The position numbers and the translations under genes are program-made. A stretch of 58,697 bases of DNA, from the NCBI GenBank assembly GCA_002314445.1, contig DCFX01000095.1, forward strand, positions 1 to 58,697. Direction: 5' to 3'. Of the stretch, positions 22,769-30,602 are shown in pieces (within the stretch, counting starts at the first letter, position 1; every line of letters starts with the position of its first letter). The stretch is from Treponema sp. UBA1793 (GTDB taxonomy: Bacteria > Spirochaetota > Spirochaetia > Treponematales > Treponemataceae). The notes beneath the pieces are model-generated. The model was not told the DNA's origin. It was given only the letters and a program-made list of their open reading frames with translations, and searched no databases.

Positions 22769-23254
22769 ATGATACGGACAGCAGTTAAAAACGATGCAGC
22801 AGCGGTGTGTGATATTTACAATTATTATATACTCAACACATCCGTTACGTTTGAAGAGCAGGCAGTTTCCGTTACAGAGATGGAGCAGCGTATAGAAGAT
22901 CATCTGAAGGATTACCCGTGGCTTGTTTTTGAAGATGACACGGGCAGGGTGAAAGGTTACTGCTATGCATCAAAATGGCGTACACGCCCGGCATACAGTC
23001 ATTCCGTCGAACTGAGTGTGTATGTGGACAGGAATGAGCATAAAAAAGGAATTGCATCGGCACTGTACGGTGCATTATTTCCTTTGCTGAAAAACAGCAA
23101 CGTACATGCTGCTGTTGCGGGAATTGCCCTTCCCAACGAACCGAGCCGTCTGCTTCATGAAAAATTCGGTTTTACGAACGTTGCGAGGTTCAGGGATATA
23201 GGCAGAAAATTCGGAACGTGGATTGACGTCGGCTACTGGGAATATATTTTCTGA
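22769..23254 (+). CDS. ArsN1/phosphinothricin-type N-acetyltransferase
   Basis: This 161-residue GNAT protein matches the Pat/Bar group: MIRTAVKNDAAAVCDIYNYY at the start, TSVTFEE in the substrate loop, ELSVYVDRNEHKKGIASALY for acetyl-CoA binding (motif A), and a WIDVGYWEYIF end. In arsenic clusters this family is called ArsN1 and confers resistance to arsinothricin or phosphinothricin-like compounds. It sits 23 bases after the MarR-ArsN2 fusion behind AAAGAGG, so the two acetyltransferases probably form one unit under the same operator. Substrate is inferred from context. Confidence 0.8.
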   Translation: MIRTAVKNDAAAVCDIYNYYILNTSVTFEEQAVSVTEMEQRIEDHLKDYPWLVFEDDTGRVKGYCYASKWRTRPAYSHSVELSVYVDRNEHKKGIASALYGALFPLLKNSNVHAAVAGIALPNEPSRLLHEKFGFTNVARFRDIGRKFGTWIDVGYWEYIF

Positions 23255-23288
23255 AGGGAACTACCCTCCGGTTTCCTGCAGCGTTGCT

Positions 23289-24353
23289 TTAGTTTTCCGC
23301 GGTCTGCGGCACTGTAAACCATTTTGCCGTTTTATTTGCAATTCTCACGAGCGTGAGCATTACCGGAACTTCGACAAGTACGCCGACAACAGTTGCAAGC
23401 GCAACCGGACTTTCCGTACCGAACAGTGAAACTGCAACTGCTACCGAAAGCTCAAAAAAATTAGACGCACCGATCATGCCTGCGGGGGCGGCAATCGTAT
23501 ACGGCAGTTTCAAAAGCCTGCATGCGCCGTACGACAGAAAGAAAATAAAGAATGTCTGTATGACAAGCGGGACTGCTATGAGCACGATGTGCAGCGGATA
23601 GTCCAGAATGACGCGGCCCTGAAATGAAAAAATAATAATAAGCGTCAGCAGCAGGCCGACAGTCGTTACGTTTTTGAAGCGGGGAATAAAGTTAGTCGTG
23701 AGCCATGCAGCTCCTTTCCGCTTTGTTATGACGAGTCTTGATATGATTCCAGCCGCGAGAGGAATAACGACGAAGAGAACGACTGACAGTATAAGCGTTG
23801 TCCACGGGATGTGTATGCCGTTTATTCCGAGCAGGAATGCGACAATCGGGGTGAATGCGACAAGTATAATAAGGTCATTGGTGGCAACCTGAACGACCGT
23901 ATACGCCGGGTCTCCGTGTGTGAGCGAACTCCAGACAAAAACCATGGCAGTGCACGGGGCGGCGCCAAGCAGCACGGCACCGGAAAGATATTGCCGTGCC
24001 AGTTCGGGAGATATGATGGTTCTGAAGACGATGAAAAAGAAAAAGTATGCAATGCCGAACATGGTGAACGGTTTAACAAGCCAGTTTGCAATCCATGTGA
24101 CAAAAAGCCCCTTTGGATTTTTTCCGACGTCTTTAATACTCCTGAAGTCGACCTTTAGCATCATGGGATAAATCATGAGCCAGATAAGTACGGCAATCGG
24201 CACGGAAACATGGGCATACTCGAACTTTCCGAGGAAAGCGGGAATGCCCGGAAACACTGTCCCTATACACACTCCCGCTGCCATACAAAGAATCACCCAG
24301 AGCGACAGATATTTTTCAAAAAAGCCGATAGCCGATCCGTTTGTTTCTTTCAT
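23289..24353 (-). CDS. acr3: ACR3-type arsenite efflux permease
   Basis: This 354-residue inner-membrane protein has ten predicted helices and expels arsenite using the proton gradient. Family marks include YPMMLKVDFRSIKDV, NWLVKPFTMFGIAYFF, the conserved GAAPCTAMVFVWS with the functional cysteine near residue 130, VATNDLIILV and GASNFFELSVAVAV. It is the last gene of the minus-strand arsenic operon, seven bases after the thioredoxin-like gene, with AGAGGA before the ATG. It converges on the ArsN1-like gene. No arsA ATPase is present, as is usual for ACR3 systems. Confidence 0.93.
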   Translation of the reverse strand: MKETNGSAIGFFEKYLSLWVILCMAAGVCIGTVFPGIPAFLGKFEYAHVSVPIAVLIWLMIYPMMLKVDFRSIKDVGKNPKGLFVTWIANWLVKPFTMFGIAYFFFFIVFRTIISPELARQYLSGAVLLGAAPCTAMVFVWSSLTHGDPAYTVVQVATNDLIILVAFTPIVAFLLGINGIHIPWTTLILSVVLFVVIPLAAGIISRLVITKRKGAAWLTTNFIPRFKNVTTVGLLLTLIIIFSFQGRVILDYPLHIVLIAVPLVIQTFFIFFLSYGACRLLKLPYTIAAPAGMIGASNFFELSVAVAVSLFGTESPVALATVVGVLVEVPVMLTLVRIANKTAKWFTVPQTAEN

Positions 24354-24359
24354 TTTCCA

Positions 24360-24746
24360 TTATCCTCTGACTTTTTTCAGGATAGCGGCCGCTGCGTCTT
24401 TTGTCAGCACTCTGCCGAACGAAACGACTTTGCCGTCGACAACGAGGGCAGGCGTGCTCATGACGCCGTATGAGGCAATCTGCGCGAAATCGGTAACGTG
24501 TTCCACTGTTGTGTCCATGCCGAGTTCCGCGAGCGCTTCTTTTACGGCACCTTCGAGTGCGTTACATTTTGCGCAGCCGGAGCCAAGTACTTTTACAGAT
24601 GCCTCTTTTTCTGCGGCCGCCGGTTGTACCGGAGTCTGTCCTTCGTCTCCTGAGCAGGAACATACTGATTCCTGTGGGCTGCAGCACGCTTCCGTTTTAT
24701 CAGCAGTACCTTTTACCGCTTCTTTCTTTTTTCCGAATAATCCCAT
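24360..24746 (-). CDS. Thioredoxin-like redox protein with cysteine-rich N-terminus
   Basis: This 128-residue protein has a redox-active-disulfide (MTH895/TM0996-type) thioredoxin fold at residues 50-126: VKVLGSGCAKCNAL with active pair C58/C61, and cis-proline in MSTPALVVDGKVV. It is preceded by a charged linker with extra cysteines (C21, C22, C29, C31) that could bind arsenite. The gene lies between arsC and acr3. It is the most likely reductant for ArsC, or a metallochaperone handing arsenite to ACR3; both are inferences from position. Confidence 0.82.
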   Translation of the reverse strand: MGLFGKKKEAVKGTADKTEACCSPQESVCSCSGDEGQTPVQPAAAEKEASVKVLGSGCAKCNALEGAVKEALAELGMDTTVEHVTDFAQIASYGVMSTPALVVDGKVVSFGRVLTKDAAAAILKKVRG

Positions 24747-24770
24747 ACGATGTAATCTCCTTCCGCAGGT

Positions 24771-25208
24771 TTAATCAGCGGATCTTTTATAGGTGATTTG
24801 TCCGGACTCGATTCTCTGCTTAAGATTCTGGACATCTTCTTCGATTTTCTGTATGACGGCGGTGAACTCGCCGTCGTCCTTTCCCGTCGGATCGTCAAGA
24901 CCCCAGTCTTCGCGCCATCCGCAGGGAAGTATGGGGCATTGGACTCCGCATCCCATCGTGATGACAATGTCGATATGCGGCAGATCCTGAATCAGCTTCG
25001 GATGCTGTGTCAGTTCCATATTGATGCCGTACCTCTCTTTCATAAGGCGGACGGCATCGGCGTTGATGTGTTCCTTCGGCTCTGTTCCTGCAGACAGGCT
25101 TTCAAACACATCAGGGCCAATCACTTTTCCGAGCGCTTCCGCAATCTGACTGCGGCATGAATTATGCGTGCAGACAAACGCGACCTTTGGTAATGCTAAC
25201 TGCAACAT
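24771..25208 (-). CDS. arsC: Arsenate reductase, low-molecular-weight phosphatase type
   Basis: This 145-residue enzyme reduces arsenate to arsenite. It has the CX5R phosphate-binding loop C13-THNSC-R19 inside VAFVCTHNSCRSQIAEAL, and resolving cysteines C87 and C91 in TMGCGVQCPILPC. The late aspartate lies in WGLDDPTGK. The type is thioredoxin-coupled rather than glutaredoxin-coupled, consistent with the thioredoxin-like gene next door. Its ATG lies 13 bases inside the end of the ferredoxin gene and has GGAGG upstream, so translation is coupled. Confidence 0.93.
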   Translation of the reverse strand: MLQLALPKVAFVCTHNSCRSQIAEALGKVIGPDVFESLSAGTEPKEHINADAVRLMKERYGINMELTQHPKLIQDLPHIDIVITMGCGVQCPILPCGWREDWGLDDPTGKDDGEFTAVIQKIEEDVQNLKQRIESGQITYKRSAD

Positions 25209-25465
25209 GAACAGCCTCCTCCTGTTTCAGGTACCGGCGTACCGTGTGGCGGCACCCAGCCGGTATTATCCCCGACATACGTGATGGCACCTGCCGGGCA
25301 GACGTTTCCGCATCCGTGGCAGTGGTCGACACAGTTTACCGGCCGGACGACAACAGGTGACGGTGCTTTCGACGTATCATACACTCCATGCCCGCATTTT
25401 GCCGAGCATGTGCCGCATTCAATACAGGTTATATAATCGATAACCGGATACCATTTTTCTGCCAT
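25196..25465 (-). CDS. Small 2[4Fe-4S]-type ferredoxin with CSCC tail
   Basis: This 89-residue protein carries two cysteine quartets: C14/C17/C20/C24 (CIECGTCSAKC) and C45/C49/C52/C56 (CVDHCHGCGNVC followed by PAGAI). That spacing predicts two iron-sulfur clusters. The C-terminus ends GGGCSCC plus serine, a thiol-rich tail that could bind arsenite or another soft metal. It lies between arsP and arsC and overlaps arsC, so it is an integral operon member. Its redox partner is unknown; it might feed electrons to the thioredoxin-like protein or ArsC. Confidence 0.8.
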   Translation of the reverse strand: MAEKWYPVIDYITCIECGTCSAKCGHGVYDTSKAPSPVVVRPVNCVDHCHGCGNVCPAGAITYVGDNTGWVPPHGTPVPETGGGCSCCS

Positions 25466-25483
25466 ACTACATACCTCTCTATT

Positions 25484-26482
25484 TTATGTGAATAAAAAAC
25501 TGAATATATTAAACAGATACCCGACCAGTATAATACCGGCGGTACAGATTGCAACAAAAAGCCCGAGCAGCCGCGGCTTTACCGCCTTGCGCAGCATGAT
25601 TATTGACGGAAGGCTGAGCGTCGTTACCGCCATCATAAAGGAAAGCACGGTTCCGAGCATCGCACCTTTTGAGAGAAGCGCTTCCGCAATCGGGATTGAA
25701 CCGAAAATGTCTGCATACATCGGAATCCCGACGACGACTGCCAGCAGCACGCCGAACGGATTGTTGCTGCCGAGTACTTTTTCAACAATACTTTCCGGAA
25801 TCCAGTTATGAATGACAGCTCCGATACCTACGCCGGCAAGAATATACGGGAACACTTTTTTAAATGTCCCTGCCATCTGATCCCGTGCATAGAGCAGTCT
25901 TTCCGCCTGCGTAAGCGACGGCCCGTCTGTTTCTGCAAGCTTCGTCGTCCGGATAAAATCTTCTATATAGTTTTCCATGTGCAGCTTTTCGATAAGCGTT
26001 CCGCCTGCTACGGCGACAATCAACCCCAGGATAACGTATGCAGCTGCGACCTTTATACCGAAGATGCTGACAAGCAGCAGCAGGCTGCCAAGGTCGACCA
26101 TCGGCGACGAAATCAGAAATGAAAACGTAACTCCCAGCGGAAGGCCTGCGCTCGTAAAACCGATGAACAGCGGTATGGACGAACAAGAGCAGAACGGCGT
26201 CACCGTTCCGAGCAGCGCGCCGATGCAGTTTGCCCAGATTCCGTGGAACCGGGCCATGATTTTTTTGCTCCGTTCGGGGGGAAAGTAACTCTGTATGTAC
26301 GAAATAAGAAAGATAAGCACGCAGAGCAGAATCGTAATTTTGATAACATCGTATAAAAAGAACTGGATGCTTCCTCCGATTCGTGAGGACATATCAAGTC
26401 CCGTCAGGGCAAGTCCCTTTCCCAACGCGGCATTAAGCCATTTCATGCCGAGTATCTGATTCTGTATAAAGTTCCATATCAT
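25484..26482 (-). CDS. arsP: ArsP-type permease (organoarsenical efflux family)
   Basis: This 332-residue protein has about eight transmembrane helices and belongs to the DUF318/ArsP permease family. The signature region GTVTPFCSCSSIPLFIGFTS and the repeat-like second half (GIPMYADIFGSIPIAEALL) are present, with the paired cysteines CSC near residue 103 that ArsP uses to bind trivalent arsenic. The family exports trivalent organoarsenicals. ATG 26482 is preferred over a GTG four codons earlier, because AAGGAG sits 11 bases before the ATG but directly abuts the GTG. ATG overlaps the arsR stop (ATGA). Confidence 0.88.
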   Translation of the reverse strand: MIWNFIQNQILGMKWLNAALGKGLALTGLDMSSRIGGSIQFFLYDVIKITILLCVLIFLISYIQSYFPPERSKKIMARFHGIWANCIGALLGTVTPFCSCSSIPLFIGFTSAGLPLGVTFSFLISSPMVDLGSLLLLVSIFGIKVAAAYVILGLIVAVAGGTLIEKLHMENYIEDFIRTTKLAETDGPSLTQAERLLYARDQMAGTFKKVFPYILAGVGIGAVIHNWIPESIVEKVLGSNNPFGVLLAVVVGIPMYADIFGSIPIAEALLSKGAMLGTVLSFMMAVTTLSLPSIIMLRKAVKPRLLGLFVAICTAGIILVGYLFNIFSFLFT

Positions 26483-26781
26483 CTGCAGCTGCACTCCTTA
26501 CCGTCCGGCTGTGTGCAGGTCAGCTGTCCGATAAATTCCTTGAATGCGGAAAGCGTTCCGCAGTTGAGCGAATAATGCGCCCATTTACCTTCCCGCCGTG
26601 TTTCAACAAGTCCGCACTCACCGAGAATTTTCATATGATGCGACAGCGTCGGCTGGGTAATGTTGAATTTTTCGAGCAGCTTGCAGGCGCACATTTCGCC
26701 TCCCGAAAGCATCTGCACAATATCGAGCCTGTTTTCGTCACCGAGTGCCCTGCATACCTGTGCAATTTCATCTGATGTCAT
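26479..26781 (-). CDS. arsR: ArsR-family arsenic-responsive repressor
   Basis: This 100-residue winged-helix repressor opens the arsenic operon. The metal-binding MCACKLLE (C31, C33) at the start of the recognition helix corresponds to ELCVC of classical ArsR, and ITQPTLSHHMKILGECGLVETRREGKW is the DNA-binding helix and wing. A CSC near the C-terminus may also ligate arsenite. A strong promoter and a perfect 9-bp-arm palindrome lie directly upstream, so autoregulation is expected. Only C31/C33 of the usual ligand set is obvious. Confidence 0.92.
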   Translation of the reverse strand: MTSDEIAQVCRALGDENRLDIVQMLSGGEMCACKLLEKFNITQPTLSHHMKILGECGLVETRREGKWAHYSLNCGTLSAFKEFIGQLTCTQPDGKECSCR

Positions 26782-26789
26782 AGTTTACC

Positions 26790-26841
26790 TCATATAGATG
26801 ATTGTCTATATGAATATACATAATACATAGATAAGTGTCAA
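26790..26841 (-). promoter_or_regulatory. ars operon promoter and ArsR operator
   Basis: On the minus strand TTGACA (26841-26836), 17 bases and TATATT (26818-26813) make a near-consensus promoter. The perfect inverted repeat TCATATAGA-N6-TCTATATGA (26790-26813) begins at the -10 edge and covers the transcription start. The arsR GAGG ribosome binding site and ATG follow directly. Confidence 0.82.
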
Positions 26842-26917
26842 TGTGTAAATTTGTCAGACGTTTCATATATCCTGCTGGTTATTGTTTGACGGAATCTGCT
26901 TATACTACTATACTTGT

Positions 26918-28234
26918 ATGTACATAGTCCGCTGTGCACAAAAGCGGCAGCAGGGAAGGAGGTTCGGAATAACGGAAAACAGTCAGCAGAATGTAAAAAA
27001 ACTCCGGCTTGGAATCGGATTTGCAACGGGAAGGAAAAGCTTCAGCAGGGTATTGAATGCATATGCCGCAAGCTGGAATTTTTCCATGAAAAATGAAAAT
27101 ATGCCGAATATTGAATTATCGCTTTTTGTTGCCTATGATACAGACTACAATCATACACAGACAACAGATTACACAAATCTTCCGCAGGATATCGTTGATC
27201 TTTTTGAAGATATTACTTTCAGCGGAATAAAAGACAGCAGAAAAAGGACTGAGCGGTACTGCAGAGAGTACGGGTTATCCGAACAGGACAGTTCGTTTCT
27301 CTTTGACAATGGCTACGCCGGTAAAAGAAACCGCATACTTCTTGCAGCTGTTGAAAAAGGCGTAGATTACCTTTTATTTCTTGACGACGATGAATATCCT
27401 ATAGCGGTTACGCAGGGAGATCATCAGTGTCTCTGGAGCGGGCAGCGGGTATTCCGGCAGCACCTTGACCACATTACACATGCCGATATTACCTGCGGGT
27501 ATCACTGCGGATATGTTTCGCCCATTCCGAGGATTACGTTCAATGAAAAACTTTCGGTAGATTCATTCAGGGAATTTATTTACGCGATAAGCAACGATGC
27601 TGTTAAGTGGGATTCCATCTATGAATTGATGGAACACGGCGGCGTGACGTATGCGGACAAAGAAATGCTTATTAAAAACGAACCGTTTGAAGAAGCCGAA
27701 AAAAATCACTGCAAATTTATTTCCGGTTCGAATCTGTGCATTAATCTTACCAGACCAGAACGGATTTTCCCGTTTTTTAATCCTCCTGAAGCCCGCGGAG
27801 AAGATACATTTCTGAGTACGCTTCTTTCCGAGCGTTCTGTTTTGCGGGTTCCTGTCTATACTTTTCACGACGGATTTCAGGAATACCGGCAGCTTCTTAC
27901 CGGCGCTCTGCCAATCAGGCTCAATCCGATTACGGCGAACTCAAAGACTGTAAAAAAAAGATTCTATAATGCCTGTATCGGATGGATCCGCTATAAACCG
28001 CTGCTTATGTATATTACCAACCCGGACAGCTTTGAGCGTAATGTCAGGGAAATAACTGAAGCGTTTTCTCATACGCTTCCTCTGCTTTGTTACTATTTTG
28101 AAATGGACGATTTTATGAATATTATGCCTGAATTTATGAAGTATGTCCGGAATGTCGGGAAACATGCCGACCGTTTTCAGAAGACACAGCAGCTTTGGGC
28201 AGAAATAATGAAATCGGTGAAACACGTACTATAA
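26918..28234 (+). CDS. Glycosyltransferase-A-like protein, function unknown
   Basis: The protein of about 438 residues looks like a GT-A glycosyltransferase. A nucleotide-binding start (LRLGIGFATGRKSF, AAVEKGVDYLLFLDDDEYP with the DxD-type acid cluster) and a later FISGSNLCINLT and EARGEDTFLSTLLSER block fit acceptor-site regions of family 2/related enzymes. No transmembrane helix is clear. The start is uncertain: ATG 26918 lies only three bases after a TATACT box, while an ideal AAGGAGG (26956-26962) is followed six bases on by an in-frame ATA (26969). It is divergent from arsR. The role in envelope sugar assembly is inferred. Confidence 0.55.
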   Translation: MYIVRCAQKRQQGRRFGITENSQQNVKKLRLGIGFATGRKSFSRVLNAYAASWNFSMKNENMPNIELSLFVAYDTDYNHTQTTDYTNLPQDIVDLFEDITFSGIKDSRKRTERYCREYGLSEQDSSFLFDNGYAGKRNRILLAAVEKGVDYLLFLDDDEYPIAVTQGDHQCLWSGQRVFRQHLDHITHADITCGYHCGYVSPIPRITFNEKLSVDSFREFIYAISNDAVKWDSIYELMEHGGVTYADKEMLIKNEPFEEAEKNHCKFISGSNLCINLTRPERIFPFFNPPEARGEDTFLSTLLSERSVLRVPVYTFHDGFQEYRQLLTGALPIRLNPITANSKTVKKRFYNACIGWIRYKPLLMYITNPDSFERNVREITEAFSHTLPLLCYYFEMDDFMNIMPEFMKYVRNVGKHADRFQKTQQLWAEIMKSVKHVL

Positions 28235-28246
28235 CGTATCAGGATA

Positions 28247-28885
28247 TCATTCAGGAGGGGCCGGAACAGACGGAGCATCTGTATTCATATTTACCGGATA
28301 TATTCTCTGATACCAGCGGGAACTGGTAAATGAGGAAAAAAGCAGGATGCCGTGTTTTTTCTGCAGGGGGCTGCATCCGTCCCATCCTGCCTGTCTGAAT
28401 ATATGAACCAGAAAGGAACTGCAGTACAGTGCATGCTGATTATCAGAACGGTAGCGGTAATCAAAAGGTACGCCCCTGTTGACCGCCGCTGCTGCCGCTG
28501 TTATTGCCTTTGTTCTGACTGATGCATCCATAAGCGGACGGTAAACAGCATCCGTTCCCGGAACGCTGTGCTGCAGAAAACCGTTGAGCGTTTCCATCTG
28601 CACACCGTCCACGCCGCTCAGACAGCCTGCAACCGAATGAACAACAAGCAGATTTTCGCGGGCGATATCCTCCGGCGTTTCGCCGAAACCGATTCGTCCT
28701 TTTGAAAATGTGCAGCCGGCTCCGGAAAGGTCTTCTTTTTTTACAATCAGTGCACAGTGGCTGCTGTGTGAACCGTCGTGCAGATACCATGCGATCAGGC
28801 TGCTTACCGGTCCCTTTCCGCGCCTCAGAATCACGTCTCCCGAAGTAATTGCAGCCGAAAGCTGCGTGTACAATGCGGATTTCAT
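28247..28885 (-). CDS. YiiX/YaeF-like permuted NlpC/P60 cysteine hydrolase
   Basis: This 212-residue protein has a permuted papain-like fold. GDVILRRGKGPVSSLIAWYL opens the domain, a catalytic-type histidine follows in SSHCALIV, and the nucleophile cysteine comes late in ALYCSSFLVHIF (near residue 158). That order (His before Cys) is typical of YiiX/DUF830 enzymes, which cleave amide or ester bonds in lipids or peptides. There is no signal peptide, so it may be cytoplasmic. It converges on the glycosyltransferase-like gene. Substrate unknown. Confidence 0.72.
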   Translation of the reverse strand: MKSALYTQLSAAITSGDVILRRGKGPVSSLIAWYLHDGSHSSHCALIVKKEDLSGAGCTFSKGRIGFGETPEDIARENLLVVHSVAGCLSGVDGVQMETLNGFLQHSVPGTDAVYRPLMDASVRTKAITAAAAAVNRGVPFDYRYRSDNQHALYCSSFLVHIFRQAGWDGCSPLQKKHGILLFSSFTSSRWYQRIYPVNMNTDAPSVPAPPE

Positions 28886-28929
28886 GCGGACAGTATACCA
28901 CAGATGCTGTTTTCAGTGCAGATTTTGCT

Positions 28930-29796
28930 TTAGAGAAGATACCTGCTGCTGTTATGGATATAATTTACAGGAGACTGCCCCATGTATTTTTTAAATATAC
29001 GCGAAAAATAATTAATATCTTCGATTCCTACTGATAGTGCAGCATCTGTCACATTACACATTCCCTGATTCAGCAGTAAAGCGGCTTTTTCTATTCTGCT
29101 GCGGTTTATGTAATCAGTCAGTGTTCTTCCCGTACTCTGCTTGAACATGCGGCAGAAATAACTTTTTGACATATATACCGTTCCTGCTGCTTCTTCCAGT
29201 GTGATAGTTCTCGTGTACTCTTTTTCAATTAAGCTGAATACTGCTGCAAAGCGGTTTGTTTTCTGCATAAGAATTGCCGAATCATGCAGTGTTAATGTTT
29301 CCCCTTTGTGATTTCTGAAAATTTCTCCCAGTAAATCAAAAACGTACGCTATGATTTTCATTTCATATCCGTCGTGTTTTTCTGTATATTCCGTAATGAT
29401 ACAGTCGAGCAGGTTTGAAACATGTTTGCTTTTAATGTGGTGCGTAAAACGGACAAGTCCGCTTTCAATACATTCCAGATATTTCTGACTGCATGGAACT
29501 ATATTATATGACAGCAACAGTTTGAGATTGATACGAAATACGAAATATCTCAGTTCGGGGCAGTTGTTTTCGCCGTAATGCAGCTCATTTTTATTAATCA
29601 GCAGAATCTCTGGCGCAGCTACAGGGCAGTTTGTCTGATTATAATAAATTTGTGCATTTCCCTTTTTAAAATAGAAGAACTGCAGGTGATGCTGATGCAG
29701 ATGAGCTTCAAATAAGGCTCCGGGAGCCGTTTTTATATGTTCAATAACGGATACAGGAAAAGAATTATCGGTGAGTTTTACTAGTGTTTGATCCAC
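28930..29796 (-). CDS. AraC-family regulator with N-terminal cupin sensor
   Basis: This 288-residue regulator has an N-terminal cupin-like ligand domain (about 1-150; HLHQHHLQFFYFKKG) and a C-terminal AraC DNA-binding domain (about 188-285; MSKSYFCRMFKQSTGRTLTD and DINYFSRIFKKYMGQSP). The architecture is that of sugar-responsive activators. The start is a GTG with GGAG seven bases upstream. It is divergent from the flavodoxin gene across 136 bases, so it may control it; a TATACT box lies near 29870. Effector unknown. Confidence 0.88.
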   Translation of the reverse strand: MDQTLVKLTDNSFPVSVIEHIKTAPGALFEAHLHQHHLQFFYFKKGNAQIYYNQTNCPVAAPEILLINKNELHYGENNCPELRYFVFRINLKLLLSYNIVPCSQKYLECIESGLVRFTHHIKSKHVSNLLDCIITEYTEKHDGYEMKIIAYVFDLLGEIFRNHKGETLTLHDSAILMQKTNRFAAVFSLIEKEYTRTITLEEAAGTVYMSKSYFCRMFKQSTGRTLTDYINRSRIEKAALLLNQGMCNVTDAALSVGIEDINYFSRIFKKYMGQSPVNYIHNSSRYLL

Positions 29797-29932
29797 TCTG
29801 ATACTCCAAAGTCGACAATATGGTGCTTCCCCGGGGAAAAATAATCCATGCAGACGCCGCCGTGTTTCCCTATACTAATTATATATTCTGCAGGAGTCGT
29901 AATCAACAGACTCAAAGCAGAGGAGGAATTTT

Positions 29933-30472
29933 ATGAAAAGTCTTATTTTATATTGGAGTTCCGGCGGTAACACAAAGAAAGTTGCAGACACTATCCATGC
30001 AGCTCTAGTTGAAAACTCAATTTTGGTTGATATTCTGTGTATAACCGAAGATCTTACCGTTGATTTGTATGATTATGATCTTGTTTTTATGGGAGCACCG
30101 TCTTACCAATGGATACCGCCTGTTCCCGTACAGAAATTTATTAAGAATACGATGAACCGGTACAGAGGTGGTGTCCGTCCTATAGGCGCTCCGAAAAAAA
30201 GCGGCAAATTCGGTGTTGTGTTCTGTACATTTTCCGGTATTCATACGGGCATAAAAGAAGGGCTGGTTGCCGGAAAATATATGGCTCAGTTTTTTGAACA
30301 TACAGGTTTTTTTGTTCTTGATGAGTGGTATACACCGGGAAAGTTTCAAGGCTGGGAAGAAGGCAGCCGCTTAGGAAAAATGGGTGATATATCGCACAGA
30401 CCTGATGATGCGGATTTATCTATTATCCGGAATAACACGATAGAGCTGCTTCAGGGGATGAAATTTTTTTGA
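29933..30472 (+). CDS. Flavodoxin-like protein
   Basis: This 179-residue protein begins MKSLILYWSSGGNTKKVADT, the FMN phosphate-binding loop of flavodoxins (family form GNTxxxA), and has the second FMN loop DLVFMGAPSYQWIPP and third loop FCTFSGIHTG. It should carry electrons by FMN in the cytoplasm; its length also fits NADPH-linked flavodoxin-domain oxidoreductases. AGGAGG lies before the ATG. A good terminator follows, so it is monocistronic. The divergent cupin/AraC gene may regulate it. Confidence 0.85.
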   Translation: MKSLILYWSSGGNTKKVADTIHAALVENSILVDILCITEDLTVDLYDYDLVFMGAPSYQWIPPVPVQKFIKNTMNRYRGGVRPIGAPKKSGKFGVVFCTFSGIHTGIKEGLVAGKYMAQFFEHTGFFVLDEWYTPGKFQGWEEGSRLGKMGDISHRPDDADLSIIRNNTIELLQGMKFF

Positions 30473-30539
30473 ACGGCACCTGTCCGTTGCAGTATGGTAT
30501 ACGTCATGATTACTATTTTGTTCCTGCATTTTGATATAT

Positions 30540-30584
30540 CTGTCATGGGGCCGTATAAGCAACCCATGACAGTCAGTATTTTTT
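30540..30584 (+). terminator. Terminator after the flavodoxin gene
   Basis: CTGTCATGGG (30540-30549) and CCCATGACAG (30563-30572) form a perfect 10-bp stem, followed six bases later by a T-run (30579-30584). It may also serve the converging ABC genes. Confidence 0.75.
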
Positions 30585-30602
30585 AATAATATGAAAATGA
30601 TT

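Noticed and set aside
28930..30472. Horizontally acquired regulon of AraC and flavodoxin
   Set aside because: Divergent layout alone is weak evidence; codon use looks like that of neighbours and no mobile element borders it.
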